Shown here: piece after piece, positions 14,434 through 19,479 of the stretch
Position numbering within the stretch: position 1 is the first letter of the stretch
Layout of the letters: every line of letters starts with the position of its first letter
NCBI GenBank assembly: GCA_023415035.1
Contig: JAEZLX010000035.1
Location: 1-19,479, forward strand
Length of the DNA stretch: 19,479 nucleotides
Reading direction: 5' to 3'
Origin: Pseudomonadota bacterium
GTDB taxonomy: Bacteria > Pseudomonadota > Gammaproteobacteria > Burkholderiales > Burkholderiaceae_C
Notes under the pieces: generated by a model
What the model was told of the DNA's origin: nothing
Seen by the model: only the letters and a program-made list of their open reading frames with translations
The model's database searches: none
Translations under genes and position numbers: made by a program

Positions 14434-14757
14434 GTGATATCTGCGTTCGACCAGCTGTTCCGGCGCAGCCTGTTTTTGCGCCCTGCATCGCGCAAGCGGC
14501 CGTCACTGCAGTCGCTTCAGCGCGTACGGTCAGCCCTGCTGCTGTGCGTCGAAGACTGCGATGGCGTCCAAGCTGCCAGGCTGCGCATGCAGATCGAAGC
14601 GGCTGACACCGCGCAGGAGCTGTGGCTGCTGCGCCATGAAGCCTTCCAGGTGATCTCCCAGCTCCATACCCAGGGCGAAGCGGCCGGCCGCATCAATGAC
14701 CTGCTGCCACTGTTCGAGGGGCTGGTCGCCCCCCGGCAGCTCTCGCGCATCGGCTGA
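14434..14757 (+). CDS. Hypothetical protein, 107 residues
   Basis: I do not recognise a family. The protein has a basic N-terminal region (FRRSLFLRPASRKRPSLQSLQRVRS), a middle stretch with paired cysteines (LLCVEDC), and an amphipathic helical C-terminal half (ARLRMQIEAADTAQELWLLR onward). No signal peptide or membrane helix. Translation is supported by a clear AGGAG (14423-14427) six bases before a GTG start; the nearby ATG at 14432 is in another frame and stops at once. It sits 153 bp after trmL, behind the palindrome at 14277, and its stop lies 9 bp from the convergent MaoC-type gene. Confidence 0.65.
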   Translation: MISAFDQLFRRSLFLRPASRKRPSLQSLQRVRSALLLCVEDCDGVQAARLRMQIEAADTAQELWLLRHEAFQVISQLHTQGEAAGRINDLLPLFEGLVAPRQLSRIG

Positions 14758-14766
14758 GCGGCCTCC

Positions 14767-15222
14767 TCAGGGATACAGGCGCGCTATCGATTCGGCCACG
14801 CACGCCGGACGCCCGGCACCTTCGAGCTCGACCGTCAGCCGCCAGGTGAACTGCCAGCCATCGCCCTCCACGGCCTCGGCACCCAGCAGGTGCAGGTGCC
14901 CGCGCAGCCGGCTGCCAACCGGCACCGGCGAGGTGAAGCGCACGCGGTTGAGGCCGTAGTTCACGCCCATGCGCGCCTCCTCGATGCTCACGGCATTCTC
15001 CAGAAACCAGGGCAGCAGCGACAGGGTCAGGAAGCCGTGCGCGATGGTGGTGCCGAACGGTCCGGCCTTCGCCCGCACGGGATCCGTGTGAATCCACTGG
15101 TGGTCTCCAGTGGCCTCGGCAAAGCGGTCGATGCGCGACTGCTCGATCCCGATCCAGTCGCTGACGGCCACGTCCTGGCCCACACAGGCGGCCAGCTCGG
15201 CCAGCGTCTTGAAGGTTTTCAT
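14767..15222 (-). CDS. MaoC-family (R)-specific enoyl-CoA hydratase-like protein
   Basis: A 151-residue hotdog-fold protein. The hydratase-2 motif is intact: ATGDHQWIHTDPVRA with Asp40 and His45 as the catalytic pair, then AGPFGTTIAHGFLTLSLLP (53-71). YGLNRVRFTSPVPVGSRLRG follows as in the family. It resembles NodN/MaoC-like proteins that hydrate trans-2-enoyl-CoA; the chain length and pathway (fatty acid oxidation or PHA precursor supply) are not visible. The ATG at 15222 begins the conserved MKTFKTLAEL segment. It lies 53 bp after the ParA-like gene, separated by a GC-rich hairpin. Confidence 0.88.
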   Translation of the reverse strand: MKTFKTLAELAACVGQDVAVSDWIGIEQSRIDRFAEATGDHQWIHTDPVRAKAGPFGTTIAHGFLTLSLLPWFLENAVSIEEARMGVNYGLNRVRFTSPVPVGSRLRGHLHLLGAEAVEGDGWQFTWRLTVELEGAGRPACVAESIARLYP

Positions 15223-15250
15223 GGCGGACGACTCTAGCAAGCCGGTGGCG

Positions 15251-15270
15251 CCGCGGCCTGTCGGCCGCGG
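15251..15270. terminator. GC-rich hairpin between the ParA-like gene and the MaoC gene
   Basis: Perfect arms CCGCGGCC (15251-15258) and GGCCGCGG (15263-15270) with a TGTC loop, five bases after the ParA-like stop on the minus strand. There is no U tract, so it may slow or end transcription only with Rho, or protect the upstream mRNA end. Confidence 0.4.
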
Positions 15271-15275
15271 GACAC

Positions 15276-15893
15276 TCAGCGGTCCAGCCAGCGGCAGATC
15301 GGGGCCCACTGGGCCAGATCCTTCTCGACGCGCGAGGGTGCAACGTCAAACAAGGTCAGCCCGCGAACGGCCAGATGGATGTAGTTCTGCGTGTCGCGCA
15401 GGAAGGCAAGCACAGGCCAGCCCAGGCCCGAGACGAACTCGTGCAACTGCTCTGCCGCAATGGTGCGCTCGTCCACCCGCATGCCGACGATGCCCACCTG
15501 GAGGCCGGCCGCGCGGCGGCTGTCGGCCAGGTCATCAAGAAAGGCGCGTGTGGCGTAGATGTCGAAAATGCTGGGCTGCAGCGGCACCAGCACCTTGTCC
15601 GCCACCTTGAGCACTTCCTTGAGCTGCGGCCCGTGCAACCCGGCCGGGGTGTCGAGCACCGCATGCGAGACATCACGCGGCACGCGGCGAATGGCGTCGC
15701 TGCCCACATCCCAATGGCTGATCGGGCGCGCCTGCGGCGGGCGCAATCGCAGCCACAGGTTCGACGACTGCTGCCGGTCGGCGTCGCCGAGCATCACCGC
15801 ATGCCCCCGGCTGGCGAAATATCCCGCCACGTTGGTTGAAAGCGTGGACTTGCCTACGCCACCCTTCGGATTGGCGACCACCACCACCGGCAT
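15276..15893 (-). CDS. Orphan ParA/MinD-family ATPase
   Basis: A 205-residue ParA-like ATPase. The deviant Walker A box is PKGGVGKST (9-17) with signature Lys10 and Lys15; GDADRQQSS (about 36-44) and VLDTPAGLHG match the ParA A' and Walker B/switch II regions. It has no N-terminal DNA-binding extension, so it is of the small ParA type seen in protein positioning (chemoreceptor, carboxysome or plasmid type Ib). No parB-like gene is next to it, so the cargo is unknown. The start follows GGAGG with good spacing; the longer frame to 15983 has no comparable site. It diverges from the UPF0126 gene at 15992. Confidence 0.88.
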   Translation of the reverse strand: MPVVVVANPKGGVGKSTLSTNVAGYFASRGHAVMLGDADRQQSSNLWLRLRPPQARPISHWDVGSDAIRRVPRDVSHAVLDTPAGLHGPQLKEVLKVADKVLVPLQPSIFDIYATRAFLDDLADSRRAAGLQVGIVGMRVDERTIAAEQLHEFVSGLGWPVLAFLRDTQNYIHLAVRGLTLFDVAPSRVEKDLAQWAPICRWLDR

Positions 15894-15991
15894 TGCGACC
15901 TCCTCCAAGAGAAAACCGTCCCAGTCGCCAATATTAGCGCCGGGGGCCCCGGGTTGAACCTGTAGCGGCGCCGCGGTGGACAATCGGGGCC

Positions 15992-16630
15992 ATGCAACAC
16001 GTACAGCTTTGGGGCGAGACCCTGCGCCTGCTGGTGGAAATCGCCGGCACCGCGGCTTTTGCCCTCTCGGGAATCATGGAAGCGGCGCGCAAACGCCTGG
16101 ACATTGTCGGTGTCTGCGCCGTGGGCTTTCTGGCCGCGTTTGGAGGCGGCACGCTGCGCGACCTGCTGCTGGACCAGCGCCCCTTCTTCTGGGTCCGTCA
16201 CGTGGAACTGCTCTGGGGCGTGCTGGGGCTGTGCGTGCTGGCCATGCTGTTCCTGCGTTCCCGGCATTTCGCCCTCACCGAGCGCGCCATCCAGTGGCCC
16301 GACGCCCTGGGGCTGGGCCTGTTCGCGGCCACCGGCGTGCACGAGGCACTGGTGCTGGACCTGCCGATGCTGGTGGCCGTGCTCATGGGCATCACCACCG
16401 GGGTGTTCGGCGGGGTGCTGCGCGACGTGGTGTGCAACCAGATCCCGTCTGCCTTCAACGACCACAGGCCCTACGCTGTCTGCGCTTTTGTCGGCGGCTG
16501 GGCCTACGCGGGCCTGTGGCACGCGGGTGCCCCGGGCTGGGTGGCCCTGGTCACCTGCGTCGGCATCACCGCTGGCCTGCGAGCCCTGGCGCTGTGGCGC
16601 AACTGGCAGCTCCCGGCCTGGAAGGCATAG
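15992..16630 (+). CDS. UPF0126/TRIC-family membrane protein (YicG-like)
   Basis: A 212-residue, seven-helix membrane protein built from two similar halves, each with a glycine-rich motif: FGGGTLRDLLL (about 50-60) and FGGVLRDVVCNQIP (about 138-151). This internal repeat is typical of UPF0126 proteins, which share the fold of trimeric intracellular cation channels; some members carry amino acids. The substrate here is unknown. The ATG at 15992 lies 7 nt after a GACAAT -10-like element, with no Shine-Dalgarno. It ends facing pcaF, with a hairpin between. Confidence 0.9.
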   Translation: MQHVQLWGETLRLLVEIAGTAAFALSGIMEAARKRLDIVGVCAVGFLAAFGGGTLRDLLLDQRPFFWVRHVELLWGVLGLCVLAMLFLRSRHFALTERAIQWPDALGLGLFAATGVHEALVLDLPMLVAVLMGITTGVFGGVLRDVVCNQIPSAFNDHRPYAVCAFVGGWAYAGLWHAGAPGWVALVTCVGITAGLRALALWRNWQLPAWKA

Positions 16631-16649
16631 CGGCCCGGCGCGGGGCCGC
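16630..16649. terminator. GC-rich hairpin between convergent UPF0126 and thiolase genes
   Basis: Perfect 7-bp arms GCGGCCC (16630-16636) and GGGCCGC (16643-16649) with a 6-base loop, beginning at the last base of the UPF0126 stop codon and 8 bp from the thiolase stop. It lacks a U tract on either strand; a bidirectional terminator role is likely from position only. Confidence 0.45.
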
Positions 16650-16657
16650 CTGCACGC

Positions 16658-17860
16658 TCAGACCCGCTCGAGCACCACGGCAATGCCCTGGCCAACGCCG
16701 ATGCACATCGTGCACAGCGCGTAGCGCCCACCCGTGGCGTGGAGACGATTGACGGCCGTGGTCGCCAGTCGTGCGCCCGAAGCGCCCAGCGGGTGCCCCA
16801 GCGCGATCGCCCCGCCCCAGGCATTGACCCGCTCGTCATCGTCTTTCAATCCCAGCAGACGCAACACCGCCAGACCCTGGGCCGCGAACGCCTCGTTCAG
16901 CTCGATCACGTCCATCTGCTCCAGCTTCAGGCCCGTGAGCGCCAGCACCTTCTCGGTCGCCGGAGCCGGGCCAATGCCCATCACGCGCGGCGCCACGCCG
17001 GCCACGGCCATGCCCACCACGCGAGCGCGCGGGTTCAGGCCGTGGCGCGCAGCCTCGGCGTCGCTGGCCAGCAGCAGCGCACATGCACCATCGTTCACGC
17101 CACTGGCGTTGCCCGCCGTGACCGTGCCGTCGGGCCGCACAACCCCCTTGAGCGCGGCAAGCTTGTCCAGACTGGTCTCGCGCGGATGCTCGTCGCGGTC
17201 CACGACGATCGGGTCGCCCTTTTTCTGCGGGATCACCACCGGGCAGATCTCGCGCGCCAGATGACCGGCGCGGATAGCCGCCACCGCCCTCAGCTGGCTG
17301 GCCAGCGCCATGCGGTCCTGGGCCTCGCGCTCGATCCTGTAATCGGTCGCCACGTTCTCGGCCGTCTCGGGCATCGAGTCCACGCCGTAGCGCTCCTTCA
17401 TCAGCCTGTTGACAAAGCGCCAGCCGATGGTGGTGTCGTACACCGCGTTGGCACGGCTGAAGGCCGATTCCGCCTTGGGCATCACGAAGGGCGCGCGGCT
17501 CATGCTTTCCACGCCGCCGGCAATCATCAGGCCCGCCTCAGCAGCCTTGATGGCGCGCGCGGCGGTGCCCACCGCATCCAGCCCCGAGCCGCACAGGCGG
17601 TTGACCGTCACGCCCGGCACTTCCAGCGGCAAGCCGGCCAGCAACGCGCTCATGCGTGCCACGTTGCGGTTGTCCTCCCCTGCCTGGTTGGCGCAGCCGT
17701 AGATCACGTCGGTGACAGCCGACCAGTCCACATTCGGGTTGCGCTCCATCAGCGCCTTGATGGGCACCGCGCCCAGATCGTCGGTGCGCACCCAAGAGAG
17801 GCTGCCGCCGTAGCGGCCAAAGGGCGTGCGGATCGCGTCACAGATGAAAGCCTGGGTCAT
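16658..17860 (-). CDS. pcaF: 3-oxoadipyl-CoA thiolase (PcaF/PaaJ type)
   Basis: A 400-residue thiolase that cleaves 3-oxoadipyl-CoA to succinyl-CoA and acetyl-CoA, the last step of the beta-ketoadipate and phenylacetate routes. Catalytic residues: Cys90 (NRLCGSGLDAVG), His356 (GHPLGASGA) and Cys386 (CIGVGQG). The close match over AFICDAIRTPFGRYGG, YGCANQAGEDNRNVARM, TIGWRFVN and RDEHPRETSL separates it from general acetoacetyl-CoA thiolases. The ATG at 17860 follows AGGAG with 8-nt spacing. No other aromatic-degradation gene is in the window, so it may work with genes elsewhere or serve dicarboxylic acid breakdown. It diverges from DUF1841 with 105 bp between. Confidence 0.88.
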   Translation of the reverse strand: MTQAFICDAIRTPFGRYGGSLSWVRTDDLGAVPIKALMERNPNVDWSAVTDVIYGCANQAGEDNRNVARMSALLAGLPLEVPGVTVNRLCGSGLDAVGTAARAIKAAEAGLMIAGGVESMSRAPFVMPKAESAFSRANAVYDTTIGWRFVNRLMKERYGVDSMPETAENVATDYRIEREAQDRMALASQLRAVAAIRAGHLAREICPVVIPQKKGDPIVVDRDEHPRETSLDKLAALKGVVRPDGTVTAGNASGVNDGACALLLASDAEAARHGLNPRARVVGMAVAGVAPRVMGIGPAPATEKVLALTGLKLEQMDVIELNEAFAAQGLAVLRLLGLKDDDERVNAWGGAIALGHPLGASGARLATTAVNRLHATGGRYALCTMCIGVGQGIAVVLERV

Positions 17861-17925
17861 GCTGAGGTCTCCTGATCGTTGGTGGTGCGCGGCCCCGCAA
17901 GGCACGCGACAATGCTGCATTCCGG

Positions 17926-17943
17926 TTGCCGTCATGTCGGCAA
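17926..17943. promoter_or_regulatory. Inverted repeat in the pcaF/DUF1841 divergent region
   Basis: TTGCCG (17926-17931), six bases, then CGGCAA (17938-17943): a perfect 6-6-6 dyad between the two divergent start codons. It lies just upstream of a GATAAT element (17952-17957), so it could be an operator affecting both genes. No regulator gene is next to it. Confidence 0.4.
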
Positions 17944-17951
17944 ACATGCAG

Positions 17952-17957
17952 GATAAT
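17952..17957 (+). promoter_or_regulatory. Candidate -10 element directly before DUF1841
   Basis: GATAAT ends 8 nt before the ATG at 17966, which would put the transcript start at the start codon. The best -35 (TTGCCG at 17926) is 20 bp away, longer than ideal. An AGGA 12 nt from the ATG is a poor alternative ribosome site. Confidence 0.35.
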
Positions 17958-17965
17958 GCATTTTT

Positions 17966-18400
17966 ATGTTCAACCCATCCCAGGCCGACGTCCGCCGCTT
18001 CTTTTGTTCGGTTTACGCCAAGCATCGGCAGGGCCAGCCCATGGAAGCCATCGAGCTGCTCGCGGCCAAATGGATCGATGAGCATCCCGAGTACCACGCG
18101 GATTTCAGCGACGTGGACGCGGCCCTCGCGCGCATGGGTGAGCACAACAGCGGCGCCGAGAACCCCTTCCTGCACCTGTCGATGCACCTGTCGGTGAGCG
18201 AGCAATGCAGCATCGACCAGCCACCCGGCATCCGCCAGGCCGTGGAACTGCTGGCCGCCCGGCGCGGCGACCTGCATGCCGCGCACCACGAGGTCATGGA
18301 GTGCCTTGGCAGCATGATCTGGGAAAGCCAGCGCTCGGGCCGCCCGCCCGACGGACAGGCCTACATCGACGCCGTGCGCCGGCGCGCCACGCGGGACTGA
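17966..18400 (+). CDS. DUF1841-family protein
   Basis: A 144-residue protein that matches DUF1841, a family common in Beta- and Gammaproteobacteria with no known function. Signature parts: MFNPSQADVRRFF at the start, WIDEHPEYH, NPFLHLSMHLSVSEQ followed by CSIDQPPGIR, HHEVMECLGSMIWESQRSGR and PPDGQAYIDAVRRR. The His-rich centre (LHLSMHL, HAAHHEVMECLG) could bind metal, but this is speculation. No membrane segment or signal peptide. Monocistronic, divergent from pcaF and followed by the AT-rich hip control region. Confidence 0.9.
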   Translation: MFNPSQADVRRFFCSVYAKHRQGQPMEAIELLAAKWIDEHPEYHADFSDVDAALARMGEHNSGAENPFLHLSMHLSVSEQCSIDQPPGIRQAVELLAARRGDLHAAHHEVMECLGSMIWESQRSGRPPDGQAYIDAVRRRATRD

Positions 18401-18501
18401 ACCCTGCCCGTCTCCTGATCGGCAATCCGTAGTCTTGACCGGGACGGGTTCGGCATATACATCGCACCGGAAAAGCTAATTCAACTCAGCTTTTTACCAA
18501 G

Positions 18502-18522
18502 TTTGATAATTTCATTCATCAT
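18502..18522. repeat. Direct repeat copy 1 in the hipB-like control region
   Basis: The 21 bp at 18502-18522 (begins TTTGATAA, ends ATTCATCAT) match 18547-18567 at 19 of 21 positions; start points are 45 bp apart. The likely use is as an operator for the HipB-like repressor, because hip modules are autoregulated through repeated upstream sites. Confidence 0.55.
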
Positions 18523-18546
18523 ATTGGCTTGCCGATTTTTCGTTGT

Positions 18547-18567
18547 TTTGATAAATTTATTCATCAT
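18547..18567. repeat. Direct repeat copy 2, overlapping the hipB-like start codon
   Basis: Second copy of the 21-bp repeat. It contains the perfect palindrome ATAAATTTAT (18551-18560) and its last two bases are the first two of the HTH gene's ATG. A -35/-10 pair TTGCCG (18529-18534) and TAAATT (18552-18557), 17 bp apart, overlaps it, so a repressor bound here would cover the promoter. Confidence 0.55.
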
Positions 18568-18907
18568 GGACGAAAAAAAGCCTAATACATTGAGTATAGT
18601 CCGGCAGCTGACCCGTGTCCGCAAGGAAACGGGTCTGCAGCAGGCCGAACTGGCCTCGCGTGCGGGGGTCAACCGCATGACCGTCTCGCGCATCGAGTCG
18701 GGCTACGACCCGCGGCTGTCCACGTTCCACGAGCTGGCGCGTGCACTGGGCATGGAGCTCATGCTCGTGCCCAAGGGCCTGCGCGACGAAGTCGAGGGCT
18801 TCATCCAGTCGGGTGGCCGGGTGCTGGCACAGCCGCCGGGCGTCGGCGCGCCGCGTTCCGTGGTGGACATGCTCGGCGAAGAGGTCAAGCGCGGACTGAA
18901 GCCGTGA
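18566..18907 (+). CDS. HipB-like XRE-family antitoxin/transcriptional regulator
   Basis: A 113-residue protein with a Cro/C1-type helix-turn-helix at about 11-66 (VRQLTRVRKETGLQQAELAS, then RAGVNRMTVSRIESGYDPRL, then STFHELARALGMELMLVPK). Its C-terminal tail (about 70-113) would contact the HipA-like partner. In hip modules the antitoxin binds operators and neutralises the kinase. It overlaps the hipA-like gene by 4 bp (GTGA), so the two are translated together. The ATG at 18566 has no Shine-Dalgarno and lies inside a direct repeat. The upstream 100 bp are very AT-rich, but the coding part has the GC-rich codon use of its neighbours. Confidence 0.87.
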   Translation: MDEKKPNTLSIVRQLTRVRKETGLQQAELASRAGVNRMTVSRIESGYDPRLSTFHELARALGMELMLVPKGLRDEVEGFIQSGGRVLAQPPGVGAPRSVVDMLGEEVKRGLKP

Positions 18908-19479
18908 GCACGCAGATCAAGTACCTGCGCCTGCACATCCACCGTCCCGGAGGCGGTCGAGAGGCCATCGGGTACATCTCGGCCTATGGCGACATCCTGC
19001 GCGCCTCCTTCGACGAGTCCTACATCGCCAACCCCGACCGGCCAACGGTGTCGCTGAGCCTGCTGGGCGAGAACGATATCGCCACCCAGGCCATCCTGCG
19101 CGCGCCGCGCGACCGGCGTCTGACCAGCAGCAGCGGTCGCCTGCCGGCCTTCTTCCAGAACCTGCTGCCCGAGGGCCACAACCGCGAGCGGCTGGCACGG
19201 GAGCGCGGCTGCGACAAGGACGACGAGTTCGAACTGCTCGCAGCTGCCGGGCACGACCTGACGGGCGCGCTGGAAGTGGAGCCCATCTCCCGGGACGAAG
19301 GCATCCCGAAGGAAGTGCACCACTGGCACGTGGCCATGGGCCTAGACGTGCGGGAGCCGGGCTTCGTGGAAGAGCCCGTGGAAGACGCGGCCGCGCTGCC
19401 CGGTGTGGTCACCAAGTTCTCTGCCGTGCAGGAAGGCCGGCGCTATGTGGTCAGGCGCCACGGCGAGGCCGGCAGTTTC
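18904..19479 (+). CDS. HipA-like serine/threonine kinase toxin (partial, C-terminus outside window)
   Basis: The first 192 residues of a HipA-family protein, starting at a GTG overlapping the hipB-like stop. The N-terminal coupling domain shows LPAFFQNLLPEGHNRERLAR (80-99) and ERGCDKDDEFELLAAAGHDL then TGALEV (100-125), which are strong HipA signatures (normally LPEG...L.....D.F.LL...G.D..GAL). The kinase glycine-rich loop follows at ALPGVVTKFSA (164-174) and then a beta strand RRYVVRR. HipA kinases phosphorylate aminoacyl-tRNA synthetases and cause growth arrest. The catalytic loop and metal-binding residues are beyond the window, so activity cannot be judged. Confidence 0.88.
   Translation, partial: MSTQIKYLRLHIHRPGGGREAIGYISAYGDILRASFDESYIANPDRPTVSLSLLGENDIATQAILRAPRDRRLTSSSGRLPAFFQNLLPEGHNRERLARERGCDKDDEFELLAAAGHDLTGALEVEPISRDEGIPKEVHHWHVAMGLDVREPGFVEEPVEDAAALPGVVTKFSAVQEGRRYVVRRHGEAGSF

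Noticed and set aside
18481..18693. 70-codon minus-strand frame with a Lys/Asn-rich tail over the hip control region
   Set aside because: Its C-terminal part is the AT-rich direct-repeat region and the rest is antisense to the HTH gene; no ribosome site.
1..19479. CRISPR arrays, tRNA/rRNA genes, insertion sequences or prophage genes
   Set aside because: No regularly spaced repeats, no cloverleaf or rRNA-like segments, and no transposase, integrase or phage proteins seen in any frame.

Overview
The window is GC-rich proteobacterial chromosome. Protein similarity and gene order (a ctaC-ctaD-ctaG-ctaE oxidase cluster with a 36-residue assembly ORF and a DUF2970 gene, a BUG-type solute-binding protein, DUF1841, a BioC-like/comF/trmL block) point to Burkholderiales, most like Comamonadaceae. 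This assignment rests on recognition of families, not on a database search.

Left end (1-2357): a partial NAD(P)-binding epimerase-like gene on the minus strand diverges from a 2Fe-2S/FAD reductase, followed by a BUG/TctC-type periplasmic binding protein and a good intrinsic terminator.

Core (2418-11750): an almost complete aa3-type cytochrome c oxidase locus on the minus strand. In transcription order it reads ctaC (subunit II with a fused cytochrome c domain), ctaD, a 36-residue membrane microprotein, ctaG/cox11, a DUF2970 gene, ctaE, then SURF1, a second Sco-like thioredoxin-fold protein, ctaA (heme A synthase), ctaB (heme O synthase) and sco1. A small twin-transmembrane gene sits on the opposite strand between ctaE and SURF1. 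Together these supply the catalytic subunits, the copper delivery to CuA (Sco) and CuB (CtaG), and heme A synthesis and insertion. The ctaC promoter carries a perfect FNR/ANR-type box exactly between its -35 and -10, and a second perfect box lies about 300 bp upstream. This suggests the whole oxidase is shut down when oxygen is low.

Middle (12103-16649): a BioC-like methyltransferase with a degraded SAM motif, divergent from comF and trmL; a short hypothetical gene; a MaoC-type hydratase; an orphan ParA-like ATPase; a UPF0126/TRIC membrane protein.

Right end (16658-19479): 3-oxoadipyl-CoA thiolase (pcaF type), a divergent DUF1841 gene, and a hipB-hipA-like pair with an AT-rich, direct-repeat control region; hipA runs off the window.

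I do not see a clearly new multi-gene system. The observations most worth checking are the paired FNR boxes with a possible small ORF between them, the series of -10-like elements 7-8 nt before start codons (possible leaderless mRNAs), and the hipBA control region together with a HipA that lacks the expected regulatory serine.
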